The notes under the pieces were generated by a model. That model saw nothing but the letters and a program-made list of their open reading frames with translations, did no database searches and had not been told where the DNA came from. The translations under genes and the position numbers were made by a program. From positions 675,001 through 739,000 of the forward strand of contig JALJCO010003012.1 of assembly GCA_023101725.1 (NCBI GenBank): DNA of 64,000 bases. Direction: 5' to 3'. Every line of letters begins with the position of its first letter. Position 1 is the first letter of the stretch. This DNA comes from Atherinomorus stipes. Taxonomy: Eukaryota > Chordata > Actinopteri > Atheriniformes > Atherinidae. Shown piece after piece: positions 13,165 through 23,820 of the stretch.

Positions 13165-13740
13165 GAGCCGTTTCTCAATTCCTAGTTTTCGTACTTGACA
13201 GATTGGGACAGCGCAAACTTGTGACATCACCACCAACGGTGTGCAGCAAGTGAGCAAGGGCTGCCTGTCAACATGAAAATAATATTGTATCATTCTACAG
13301 TTTGTTATTTATTGTTGTGGAGATGTACTGAAACAAATAAAAAAAAAAACACTAAAATAACTGCTCCAAAACAACTATATTAAGTGGATGTCTTTTGTTT
13401 TTTTTCTCCAACTTGTGAATTATATTTATTTCCAATCCATAAGCACATTAATGCAAACGGACAATCAGGTCATAATTATATGATCAAAAACAGCTGTGAG
13501 AGGAAAGCGGCAGAAAGAGCTGCGGATAAAGGGCCAAGAACAGTAAAGAAAAGGAATGATTGCCCAGGTTTGGCTGTTGGAGGCGGAGGAGGGAGGAGGA
13601 GGCTGCCAAACGCTGCGAGTGTGCGTGGTGCATGCTGGGATTTATATCTGGCCATGTACGCACAAGCCTCCTCTGATGCATTCACGGTAAAATGGGCGGA
13701 GGAAGTATCATCCAGGGATTTCTAGTGTACTTACCAAGAA
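13165..13740. repeat. extra segment inside the Tc1-like element, probably a nested insertion
   Basis: In related fish Tc1 elements the left inverted repeat is followed within about 100 bp by the transposase start. Here about 0.6 kb of different, more GC-rich DNA lies between. It includes a purine-rich GGAGG tract and a segment reading GGTGCATGCTGGGATTTATA, a motif seen in other fish non-autonomous elements. I could not define clean terminal repeats, so the boundaries are approximate and the family is unknown. Confidence 0.4.
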
Positions 13741-13854
13741 ATGAACTTTTTAATGGAACATGACTTGGACCGAGGGTGATGACGTTTCACGGGTCCACAA
13801 GCATAGACCAAATAGATAACTAGACCAAAAGATCTTCAAAAGCTAGACATCAAG

Positions 13855-14880
13855 CTGTCATCCAAAGAAATTCAGGAAAAAATGAGAAACAAAGTTACTG
13901 AGATCTATCAGTATGGAAAACGTTACAAAGCCATTTCTAAAGCTTTGGGACTCCAGCAAACCACAGTGAGAGCCATTATCCACAAATGGTGAATACATGG
14001 AACAGTGGTGAACCTTCCCAGGAGTGGCCGGCAGACCAAATTTACCCCAAGAGGCCAGCAACGACTCATCCAAGAGGTCAAAAAAGAACCCAAAACAACA
14101 TCCAAAGAACTGCAAGCCTCACTTGCCTCTACTAAGGTCAGTGTTCATGACTCTACCATAAGAAAGAGACTGGGGGGCAAAAATGGCCTGCATGGCAGAG
14201 TTCCAAGGCCAAAACCACTGCTGAGCAATAAGAACATAAAGGCTTGTCTCAGTTTTGTCAGAAAGCATCTTGATGATCCCCAAGACTTTTGGGAAAATAC
14301 TCTGTGGACTGACGAGACAAAAGTTGAACTTTTTGGAAGGTGTAGGTCCCATTACAGTACATCTCCCGTAAAAGTAACAGCATTTCAGAAAAGGAACATC
14401 ACACAAACAATAAAATAGGGTGGTGGTAGTGTGATGGTCTGGGGCTGTTTTGCTGCTTCAGGACCTGGAAGACTTGCTGTGGTAAATGGAACCACAAATT
14501 CTGCTGTCTACCAAAAAATCCTGAAGGAGAATGTCCGGCCATCTGTTGGTGACCTCAAGCTGAAGCACACTTGGGTTCTGCAGCAGGACAATGATCCAAA
14601 ACACAACAGCAAGTCCACCTCTGAATGGCTTAAGACAAACAAAATGAAGACTTTGGAGTAGCGTAGTCAAAGTCCCGACCTGAATCCCATTGAGATGCTG
14701 TGGTATGACGTTAAAAAGGCAGTTCATACTGGAAAACCCTCCCATGTGGCTGAATTACAACAATTCTGCAAAGATGAGTGGGCCAGAATTCCTCCACAGT
14801 GCTGTAGAAGACTCATTGCCAGTTATCACAAACGCTTGATTGCAGTTGTTGCTGCTAAGGGTGGCCCAACCAGTTATTAG
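13855..14880 (+). pseudogene. Tc1-like transposase pseudogene with three in-frame stops
   Basis: A single frame from about 13855 to 14880 encodes nearly the whole Tc1 transposase (about 340 codons): the N-terminal paired-like helix-turn-helix (KRYKAISKALGLQQTTVRAI), the GRQTKFT linker, the LWTDETKVELFG segment with the first catalytic Asp, QQDNDPKHNSK with the second Asp, and SPDLNPIEMLW with the Glu of the DDE triad. It is interrupted by TGA at 13990, TAG at 14416 and TAG at 14659, all single-base changes with no frameshift. The element cannot encode its own transposase. Confidence 0.93.
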
Positions 14881-15213
14881 GTTTAGGGAGCAATCACTTT
14901 TTCACACACGGCAATGTGGGTTTGGATTTTTTCCCCCTTAAAAATAAAAATCTCCATTTAAAAACTGCATTTTTTGTTTACTTGTGTTATCTTTGTCTCA
15001 CATTTAAATTTGTTTGATGATATGAAACATTTTAGTGTGACAAACATGCAAAAAAGAAAGAAATCAGGAAAGGGGCAAACACTTTTTCACACAACTGTAT
15101 ATACAGTATATATACATCTCAGCAGGGGAGATACAGATAAATTAGTAAGGGGTCTTTAACATCACAGCTTGTAATACATATGAAAATTAATAAATATCAC
15201 ATTTTCTCACTGT

Positions 15214-15860
15214 TAGGGCTGTGCAATATACTGATATGATATCGGGATATGATATGTACACGAGAGAGATATGATATTTGCACATATTGTTATATCGCGT
15301 TATTAGTTGTGAAATTTTTTTTGCTTTATTTTTTGTAATGATCCGGCTGCACCTCAACTGACTACAAAAGGGGTCACCTGATTCTTTAATAAGGGTGGGA
15401 AAAAACATTGATAAACATCGATTACTTCGATTTAACGAACATTTCTAACTAGTGTTTTGTCAGTTCCATCACTGCAGTGGAGCGATACCTTTACACTAAA
15501 CATGTTTCAACACTAAAAACAGGTGTTTGATATTAAATGAAACTTTCAGACAAATTAGGGTAAAAATACCAGGATATGGGGTGGTGATTAGCTCAGTTGG
15601 TTGAGCAGCCGCCCCATGAACAGAGGCTACAGTACCTCAGCGCAGTTGGCCCAGGTTCGATTCCCGGTCCAGGTCCCTTTGCTGCATGTCACTCCCCACT
15701 CTCTCTGCCCCCCTTCCTGTCACTATACACTGTCACATAAAGGCCACTAGAGCCCAAAAAATCCTTAAAAAAAAAAAAAAAAATACTGGGATATATAGTA
15801 TATCATCATCTAAAATAAATATATTGTCATATGATATTTGGTCCATATCGGCCAGCCCTA
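15214..15860. mobile_element. hAT-like non-autonomous element (TAGGGCTG family, copy 1), carrying a SINE
   Basis: The ends are TAGGGCTGTGCAATATA and GGCCAGCCCTA, with near-identical 8 bp flanks CTCACTGT / CTCACTAT (7 of 8), the hAT-type duplication length. The interior is rich in ATATGATAT-type palindromes. A second copy lies at 21813-22928. A tRNA-derived SINE is inserted at about 15578. Confidence 0.8.
15578..15782 (+). mobile_element. tRNA-derived SINE
   Basis: A pol III A box (TAGCTCAGTTGGTTGAGC, from 15589) and B box (GGTTCGATTCC, 15654-15664) are followed by a non-tRNA body (CCCTTTGCTGCATGTCACTC) and an A-rich tail. The flanks read AAAAATACCAGGATAT and AAAAATACTGGGATAT, a target-site duplication that matches uninterrupted sequence in the sister hAT copy near 22850. 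It is not a tRNA gene: the cloverleaf is interrupted and the A-B spacing is stretched. Confidence 0.85.
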
Positions 15861-15868
15861 CTCACTAT

Positions 15869-17050
15869 ACTGTCGGCATGTACTGCATTGCAGCTTGAAA
15901 TAAAATTATACACTGCAAAATCAATTTAATAAAACACCTGAGAGAGCACCATAGAAAAGAAACTGCAGAGATGTTAGTGTTCTTGTTGGTAAAGCAATGT
16001 CATTGAAAGAGGTTAAGTTTTACATTGATGAAAAAAATTGGAAAGCTTTGAATGGTTACAGTAACCTTTATAGTTGCAGTGCAGCCAGCACATAGAGCTA
16101 GCCCTTTGACCTCCTCCTCAATAGCAGGTAGATACTTTAATGTATAATAGACTGTAATTATTTTTCTGTGAGCAAAATCCACTCAGAAGAATGAATATTG
16201 ATAGAGAGGGTTCTGGCTGTAAGTGAAATAAAGCAATAACTTAAGGTCACTACACAAAGTGGTGATGATGTCTTTAGTCCTGCCTTGTGTTGATGAAGTC
16301 TTGAAAAGAAAAATGAGTTATTTAGTCTAAAATTCAGGAGAAGATTTTCTGCACACAGCCTTTCACCTCCAGTCCACAAACCATGAATAACAATTTATAG
16401 TTTTCTCAGGAAAATGGGTGAGGTCACGAGCTGAAGAGAAATGATAGTGAACCTTCAATGCCTGACTTATTCTTCAGTTAGTATTCAAGACCATAAATAA
16501 AGATGCTCCCCATTTTGCATTAAAAAAGTTCGTGCTCTTCCCAATTGTTTTTTTTTTTTTTTTTTATTGTGTCATTATTCTAAATTGTAATATTCTGCCC
16601 AAACAATGAAGGAAATTTACAGACTGTAATATTGACCATATTCATTGTGATCACCACTGATTGGATTGTGTGAAGTAGAGATGCTTTAGTCTCCATTACT
16701 GCACAACAACAAAAAGTCCTGAACACAATGGACACAGATACAAAGCCATAAACTGCTCCTCTGCTTTTTTTTTTACTATTTTATTGTCTTTAAATAAACT
16801 AGTTTCACTATTTTGCTCATGCATTGTTGATATTTTTAGGTTTTTAGGTTTTAGGAAAAAAACTGTGCCCACCTAAAATGAGACATAATTGTAGCACATT
16901 ACTGCAAACCCCTGTCATTTTCTTTTTCTTTAAATTTAGTTACTAGTGATGGCTTTCTTAAGGTTATTTAAAGCCATGTAGTCCAAAACAAACTCCAACT
17001 GTCCATATCAGTATGTTATTATCTATGTCATTTTCTAGGTTTTTAAAACA
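15869..17050. other. non-coding, no gene seen
   Basis: AT-rich DNA with a T-run near 16548-16564. It would be downstream of the coiled-coil terminal exon on the minus strand. No repeat ends were recognised. Confidence 0.5.
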
Positions 17051-17064
17051 TTATGACTAAAGAT

Positions 17065-17070
17065 TTTATT
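17065..17070 (-). terminator. poly(A) signal of the coiled-coil exon
   Basis: AATAAA on the minus strand, about 145 bp downstream of the TGA of the predicted terminal exon. The position fits a short 3' UTR, but the hexamer is common in AT-rich DNA. Confidence 0.35.
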
Positions 17071-17212
17071 GGATATATGGATAGGCCTCCTGAAAACAAA
17101 AAGACAAATATTAAAGATCCTGTGAAGTTGTTTAAGTCACGGAAATATTAAAAGTCAAAAGATATTGCGCAACAATGAGAGCATCCATAAAAATCTTGCG
17201 TCCAAAACGTGA

Positions 17213-17347
17213 TCAGACGTGCACGACTTCATTTTCGAACTGGGAACTTTCCATCAATCCTCTTTGCAAATCCTCAATTGTCGGAACAAGCATCTGATTC
17301 TGCTCTGTCAGGTCGTTCGCATAGGACTGCAGGAAATCCACTTTCTT
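17213..17347 (-). CDS. unrecognised coiled-coil protein, predicted terminal exon
   Basis: On the minus strand a good acceptor (tgttcttgcag) is followed by a 44-codon open frame ending in TGA. It reads KKVDFLQSYANDLTEQNQML, then VPTIEDLQRGLMESSQF, then ENEVVHV. The composition is strongly protein-like, with heptad-spaced Leu/Ile/Val and many Glu/Gln/Asn, as in coiled coils of centrosome, kinetochore or vesicle-tether proteins. A minus-strand AATAAA follows at 17065-17070, so this would be a last exon. I cannot name the family. An upstream exon candidate in matching phase lies at 18482-18530. The gene could be intact with other exons unseen, or a remnant. Confidence 0.45.
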   Translation of the reverse strand, partial: KKVDFLQSYANDLTEQNQMLVPTIEDLQRGLMESSQFENEVVHV

Positions 17348-17653
17348 CTGCAAGAACAATCAGTTTGTGACGAAGGCGAATATCAAAAGGGTCTGAAAAA
17401 GTCACTGATGCATTACAGTTATAGGTGGTGACACACAGCTTGATCTACAGTGGAGTCAAGCAGCAGAAATGCAGTACATCCCAACTATCTTCAATGGGCT
17501 TTTCACTGGGCAATAAAATGTGGCGATGAATACAATATAATACTGCAAATTAGCAAGAACTAATAAGATAGAGAAGCTAAAAAAAGGGAGGATTTTCTTC
17601 TCTGAAAGAAGAAAAAAAATCATTGTTTGCCTGATGATACTAGAAGATGTGAC

Positions 17654-18375
17654 TAGGGACGTCCCGAGCAGATGCTCAGTATCGGTATCAGCCGCCGATA
17701 CGCCTATTTTGACAATATCTGGTAGGATCAGATTTAGTTACTGGATCGGGCCGATCCAGTTTTCATGGTGGAATCAAACACTGAGCTTTTATTCCCATTT
17801 TGCTAGTCATGACAGGGGAAGTTCCACTTTTCACGTTAGTTTTCAGCGTTGTCACGCTTTACGACTGTGTAAAGCGCGATGCTCCCAGAGAATGGATACA
17901 CAAAACTTGTCTGTGGCATGGGAATACTTTTCACTAGAAAACAGAGGTAACCAATAATAGCTAAATGCAAAATCTGTAAACTGGACATTTGTTGTGGGGG
18001 AATCGTTAGGGATCAGTTGAACACTACAAATTTAATTTGTCATTTACAAAGAAATCACTCTCACTGAATACGGGATCTACCAGAAGAAGACATCCAAACC
18101 ACAGCAACAAACACTGGTGGAGGCATTTCAAAGAAAAGAGAAGCTATCCAGGAATTGCGAGAAGTCCATAAAAATAACTCAGAGAATAATGGAATATATC
18201 GCATTAACCACTGTGTGTCATCGAAAACAAAGGCTTTCATTGTATGATGGACTTTTTGGAGCCATGGTACAAGCATGAAAATATACGTATCGGATCGAAT
18301 CGGTATCGGCAGAATAAATCTGATAAAATATCAGATCAGATCGGGAACCAAAAAATCTGGATCGGGACATCCCTA
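17654..18375. mobile_element. hAT transposon, internally deleted
   Basis: The ends TAGGGACGTCCCGA and GATCGGGACATCCCTA are flanked by a perfect 8 bp duplication GATGTGAC (17646-17653 and 18376-18383). This is diagnostic for a hAT insertion. The subterminal regions are full of TATCGG/CCGATA repeats. At 722 bp most of the transposase is deleted, but its N-terminal part survives as a relic. Confidence 0.92.
17889..18285 (+). pseudogene. hAT transposase N-terminal relic with BED zinc finger, frameshifted
   Basis: Three frames are needed. SVAWEYFSLENRGNQ (to 17954) is followed in another frame by AKCKICKLDI from 17960, with NLICHLQRNH ending near 18058. Together these form the BED-type C-x2-C...H-x4-H finger. 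Later MEYIAL (18189) and, shifted again, ENKGFHCMMDFLEPWYK (18223-18273) match the conserved segment after the BED finger in ZBED/hAT transposases. At least two frameshifts and several stops make it non-functional. The catalytic core is absent. Confidence 0.8.
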
Positions 18376-18383
18376 GATGTGAC

Positions 18384-21321
18384 TAAACAAGAACAAGTTT
18401 CCTCATATGAAAGCCTTCCAACAAGAATGTAATAGCCAGACAAACAGAAAGTACAGTACCTTTTATCTAGTTTTATCTTACTGTTGTGCCATTAGGGTAG
18501 TTCCATTGAGATGGAGAATCTGATTTTACACTGAAACACATTGAATGTTGAGTCAATAGTCTCAAACTGTGACAAGCCAAAACACACACACACCTAAAGA
18601 CAGCTAGTGGAAGCTACTAAATACTGCCTCAGGGTCTAATTCCACCCAACAAGTAGCCCATACATTTTTAACATTTAGAGTGAGCTGTACAGCTAGAGCT
18701 TATAAGGAGGCTCAGACATAATGATATGATCAAAAAGTTAGGATGACAAGGTTTGGGCCATTTAATAAAATCCCCCAACTGACCATCAGTATGCTGTTTA
18801 TCTGCAGAAATGTTTGTGTTTGTGTGCTGCTGGGGGATGTGGAGAAGTCACAACTTCCACATGCCATTTTCAATAAATTGTTCATCTCACAAAAGAACAC
18901 ACACCCACAGATTTTTGGATGATTGTGTTCATATGAAAGAGACCTAAATGGAGCAATTTGCAGTCTTTTCAGGAATATATTGTAGTACACTGAAAGGAAT
19001 CAAATGGCAACAGATGAAAGATGCCTCCACCAGTAGCCTCTATGAAGAGGTGGGGATAACATTTAATAAAAGCCACTCGATTCTCAAGCACTAAGCACAA
19101 GACTTGAGAAAACCAACACCTTTAACACACTCATCACAACCATCTGTTGGTTTTGTTTCTTTTTCTTCTTTTTGTAAGAGTCATGAACAAATTAATACCT
19201 GATAATGCTGCAATGAAAAAGAACACTTTATGATACAGAGCCAGAGATACAGTAAATGCAGCAAGCCATTAGCAAAAATATGGCTTTGTACAGTTATTTC
19301 TAAAGTTAAGCTCCCAGGAAAATAGACTATTTAAAAAAAATCACTCAAAGAAAATCACTAAAAAAGTATCAGCATAAGGATCCAGTCAATATTTCAAGAC
19401 ATCCACATACTACAGGTTTCCCCTTAATGAAGGTATTCAGAGTTTTGACCATAGAAATCCTCCATATATGCCAAACATGGAGGTCAGAAATAATTAGTTT
19501 TTAAAAAGCTGCTCATCTAAGATTCAGAACAGATGACCTGCTCTTTGACATTAACACAAATATCTAACCAGCCAATGACATGGTAGCAATTCAACACATC
19601 TAATCATGTAGACACGGTCAAGACAACTAAACCTGAGCATCAAAATGAGGAAGAAACAGGATTTAATAACCAACACATATTCACAGGATGCTTTCAAGAA
19701 CAAGACCACCATAAGAACATGATTATCAATAACAACAACTCTGCTGTTTACACTGGAAACTTAACTGACAGCATGCTGTTATAAGGATCAATGTTTTCTA
19801 GCTAAGAGCTCTGTAATATTCTTATAATAAAGACAGATTTTATTGTTAGTAAAAAGAAAAGTAGGTTACATGAACAGGATCCCAAAGTGACATGATATAC
19901 TTCAGAGTTCCCCTGTACTGTCTTTCAAGTGAGTGTTTTTGTTGAAAAACATTTTGTATACTTATTTCCTTCCAGGGATTGCACAGTTAGAGACAGCCTT
20001 AACATATAATGATTACAGCTCTGACAAAAACAAAAGGAACGCCACAAAAGTTTAAAGTAAATTGCCTCCGAGGAGAATCCATGTGTGTATTCCAGAAGGT
20101 CTGTCCCCTACAGCCAAAATGTGAGTTAAACTGTCCCCTGATGCTTAACATTAAGCTGATAGCTTCAGGAAAAGGAACTTTACAAAGATGACAATTATGA
20201 CAACTCTAAGGTAACATTCCAGGCTTGTCATTATGTTAGTAGGACAGGAGAATAAAATACTTCAAGTGAATTCCTCTCTTGGCAGTTTGCACCAGTTTTT
20301 GGACATTTTAGCAAATATCCTAAACAAACAAAGGGTTCACAGAAGAATGACTGTTGCATTTTCAATGGACAAGCCTTATGATTAACTGTGCACATAAACC
20401 TTTAAGACTTGGGCGCTCCTGGATTCTAAACGCATAACCTTGTTAAGTAGGCCCTCGGCTGGGGCTGGCTGACCGAAACCCATCTCCGAAACCTTGTTAT
20501 TCTTGCTTTGATGCACAGTCCAGCTCACACAGGCTACATTCAGCAGCTAAATGATGTCACATGACAATCCTGATGATTAGAAACCTCTCTTTTTAAATAT
20601 GAGTGTGGATCTGTGTTCCTGATCTCTGCCGCTGAGATGGAAACATAATCCAATTTGCCACCTGTTACAAGTGCTGCGGCTTTATGAAAGCACCACTGTG
20701 CTTCCTCCTGTCATTTGTCTGACAGGACAGAGGTCATCTTCTGATGTTTGAGACGAGGGGGACAGGATACTCTTTGATATGAAAATGGATGGAAGATAAC
20801 TTAATGCCAATAGATGAAACCCGGTATTATGGATATTCTGGATCTGAATAGTGAGCTCAGTAATGTCTTCTTTAAAATACATATTTCGTGCTATTAACTT
20901 AATTCATGAGTGCAATCAAGGGTCCAGAACACTGTTTCATAAGTAAGGTTGCAATGTGCCCCAGCAAAATGAGGTGCTAATGGAGACACCATAATGTATC
21001 CTATAGCATTACTTAGGGCTGAAGTTTAATCTTAGCGTTTTACATTTTGTCCTGACCTTTTGGTTAACAGAAAGAGTGAAAGTGACAAGGGAAAGAATCT
21101 GTCAGGAGTTTTTACTGTGTGATTTTTACTATGTAAAAACTGAAGGTCAAATCTGGAAGAATTAGACACTAAATATCCTTTTGTAATTTTGTGTAAAAAT
21201 GTAAAATCACCCTTAAACCCATGAAACTGATATTTGGCTCAATTTCTGTAATAAAAATGGACTCAAGCAAAATATCCACTTAAAAACTACAAAGTGAACT
21301 ACAAGTGTTTTAAAGCCTGTG
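18384..21321. other. non-coding, possibly intron of the minus-strand gene
   Basis: One weak minus-strand exon candidate lies at 18482-18530 (acceptor tgtgtttcag, donor gtaagat, 49 nt, open in the frame that joins the 17347 exon). The remainder is AT-rich with no clear coding or transposon signal; 20640-20780 is more complex and may be conserved non-coding DNA. Confidence 0.35.
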
Positions 21322-22003
21322 CTTTAAGCCAGTGGTTTTCACAATTTTTGAGCCATGACCCCCAAAATAACATAGTAATTTGGTGTTTGTGACACACACT
21401 AACTTTAATGTTCGTAATACATCTAATGGTTCATCCTGTGTCCATCCTCTCAATGTACAGCTTAGAAACTGCTAGAATTCTTTATAAATAAGGAGGGTCA
21501 GGTGGATATTGGTGGATTAAATTAACAGCTGTAGAAAAAGCACCCAAAAGATAAAATTCAGCTTTTCTCACCAAAATGGGGCAAAATTAAGATTCTTTGA
21601 ATAGCACCTGTAATATCTTTGTTTCTGGACACTCAGTGATAAAAGAATAATTCAACACATAAGACTTGAAAACTATCAGAAACTTCATAAATAAGGAGGG
21701 GAAATGTTTTCTGATGGATTCGTTCACTGCTGTGACAAGGCACCTATATGCTCAAAATAAGCTTCTGTATCACTGAGATAATGCCAAATTTGGATTTTTA
21801 ACATGGTATTAGTAGGGCTGTGCAATATATTGATATGATATCTCGATATGATATTTACATGAGAGATATATATTTACACATATCGTTATATCGTGGTATT
21901 AGTTGTGAAATTTTTTTTTTTTGCTTTATTTTTTTGTAATGACCCTGCCGCACCTCGACTGACTACAAAGGGGTCACCTGTTTATTTAATAAGGGTGGGA
22001 AAA

Positions 22004-22620
22004 AATATGGATACACTGAAATATCGCAATATTTTCATATGCCCATACCATAACTATATTTAAAAACACGGTATTGATCTATTTTACTAATGAAATCTCG
22101 CGAAATATCATCGTTTAGTTACAAAATCTCATGAGATTTCACAAAACACTGCAAAATTCTGTAAGAGAACGATGAAATCTTGTAACATCTCATGAGATTT
22201 CACGAAATACCGCGAGATTTTATAACGATGAAATCTTGCGGTATTTCGTGAAATCTCATGAGATTATTTTTTTTTTATATATATATACTTGTAAGATCCC
22301 CGAGGGGAAATTAGGGCTCTCCATTTTACCCATCTCTGTACTGTGACTATCAGAGAGCAGTGGGCTGCTACTTAAAGCGCCCGGGGAGCAGTTGGTGGGG
22401 GGTTAAGGACCTTGCTCAGGGGTCCACAGTGGTTCACCCAGGGGTCGTGTCGGGGAATCGAGCCCGGGTCCTCCGTGCCCAAGCCCACGACGCTACCACT
22501 GGGCTATCCACTCCCCATTCATTAATAAAATAGATCGATACCGCATTTGTAAATATAGATATATCAGTATATGAAAATATAGCGATATTTCAGTGTATCA
22601 ATAGTTTTTCCCACCCCTAT
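22004..22620. mobile_element. MITE with GGGTGGGAAAAA ends, inserted in the TAGGGCTG element
   Basis: The left part reads GGATACACTGAAATATCG and the right part is its inverted match (CGATATTTCAGTGTATC), ending TTTTTCCCACCCCT. The interior has repeated inverted ATCTCATGAGAT / AAATCTTG motifs and a strong hairpin at 22188-22263. A tRNA-derived SINE is inserted inside. A partial copy occurs at 28606-28850. Confidence 0.7.
22289..22516 (-). mobile_element. tRNA-derived SINE on the minus strand
   Basis: Read on the minus strand, an A box (GGATAGCCCAGTGGTAGCG) and a B box (GGGCTCGATTCCC) are followed by a body with GAGCAAGGTCCTTAACCCCC, a segment common to several fish SINEs. The 3' tail ends in an AT microsatellite and an A-run (T-run on the + strand at 22267-22276). 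It is a different family from the SINE at 15578. Confidence 0.8.
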
Positions 22621-22997
22621 TATTTAAACTGTCTGGAGGACAATCCTTCCCAAGACTTTTACAAAGAATCATTAAAAAAAAAAACAGCCAACTATCTACA
22701 ATTACTTCAATTTAACAAACATTTCCAACCAGTGTTTTATCAGTTCCATCACTGCAGTGGAGCAATACTTTACGCTAAACATGTTTCAATATTAAAAAAC
22801 AGGTGTTTGATATGAAATGAAACATTCAGAAAAATTAGGGTAAAAATACTGGTATTCTGTATATCGTATATGATCATCTAAAATACATATATCGTGATAT
22901 GATATTTGGTCCATGTCGCCCAGCACTTGGTATTAGTAATAACTCAGTTATTTGTGCAATAATTAAGAAATGTATGGGTTAATTTCACAGATTAATC

Positions 22998-23820
22998 CAG
23001 TTTTTCTCAATTCTTTTCCTCAGGACCCACTGCCCTGCATGTCTTTGATGTGTTCCCACTCCAACACATCTTACTTATGAATGAACTTCCTCATTAAAGG
23101 CAGGGTATGATCCTGGAACAACGGTTAGAGCAAGCTACTTTTTAAAAAGTACGCCCCGCCCGAAACCACACCTCCAGAGCACAGGAAAATGTGCACAGAT
23201 GGTTGTCGACGAACATAACCAATAACTGCTGAGTGGCTAGCTTGCTAGCTAACATGTAAACAGCTAAGGAACCATGTTTCTAACAGTGATAATCCTCCAA
23301 TTCCCTCTGCGGTGTAAAACACTCACACTGCAAAAGTCAAAACCTCCATGTTTCATCCACATCCATCTTTTTTTCTTTTTGGTGGATTTTAGGGGCAAAC
23401 AGCTGCACAGATAACACCAGCAAGCAGCCATGTTTGTGAGATGTTCATGGCGTGTTGCGAGCACGCACATGTGGGGGAACGGCAGTTCAGTTTGATGAAC
23501 ATATCATCATTCAATCAATAAGAACAGGCCATTCAAGACAATTGGATGGGGTTCTTTTCAGTCCTGTCTGTTCCACAGGTGACTAAAGTTTTTTAAATTT
23601 TGTGTCAGAGATTTTAATTAATTGGCTGCAATCGAGGTTTGAAGGGAGATTTTTTAAGCAATATAGTAAAAAAATGCTCCTGGAAAACATCATCCACCCT
23701 ACCTTAAGTTCTTTGCAACCCTGTTAACGAGCCATTCATTTGATTCAGGTGTGTGTGAAAGTAGGGTTGCCTCAAAGACATGCAGGTCAGTGGGCCCTGA
23801 GGACCAGAATTGAGAAACAC
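22998..23820. mobile_element. MITE with TTTCTCAATTC-type ends, interrupted
   Basis: The left end CAGTTTTTCTCAATTCTTTT and the right end CAGAATTGAGAAACAC form inverted repeats; the segments inside (CCTCAGGACCCACTG and CAGTGGGCCCTGAGGACC) are also inverse complements. It is interrupted by another repeat at 23097-23706. The target duplication is unclear. Confidence 0.55.
23097..23706. repeat. dispersed repeat starting AAAGGCAGGGTA, copy 1
   Basis: This segment begins AAAGGCAGGGTATGATCCTG and ends CATCCACCCTACCTTA, short inverted ends. Its interior (CACAGGAA, TAGCTTGCTAGCTAACATG, CTCTGCGGTGTA) matches 41364-41700 at roughly 70-80% by eye. The family is not identified; it is probably non-autonomous. 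Confidence 0.55.

Larger units (their letters stand above)
12866..15097 (+). mobile_element. Tc1-like DNA transposon, degenerate, with long inverted repeats
   Basis: The element starts CAGTTGTGTGAAAAAGTG and ends with the inverse complement, flanked by TA on both sides (12864-12865 and 15098-15099), as expected for Tc1/mariner. The terminal inverted repeats are about 200 bp long. The right one also carries an inner copy of the end motif (CACTTTTTCACACA near 14895), giving the IR/DR arrangement of fish Tc1-like elements. On the left the matching inner copy (near 13058-13070) has lost its GTGAAAAA core. At 2,232 bp it is longer than the usual 1.6 kb because of extra DNA at about 13165-13740. 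The transposase gene inside is dead. Confidence 0.93.
21813..22928. mobile_element. hAT-like non-autonomous element (TAGGGCTG family, copy 2), interrupted
   Basis: Left end TAGGGCTGTGCAATATA, right end CGCCCAGCACTT, flanked by identical GGTATTAG (21805-21812 and 22929-22936). The outer 190 bp on the left and about 300 bp on the right match copy 1 at 15214-15860. The centre is replaced by another inserted element at about 22004-22620. Confidence 0.85.

Noticed and set aside
14458..14745. minus-strand ORF inside the Tc1 transposase
   Set aside because: Shadow of the + strand transposase frame, which has the DDE motifs.
15589..15664. functional tRNA gene
   Set aside because: A and B boxes are present, but the intervening sequence is too long for a tRNA, there is no acceptor stem pairing, and the element has a SINE body, A-tail and target duplication.
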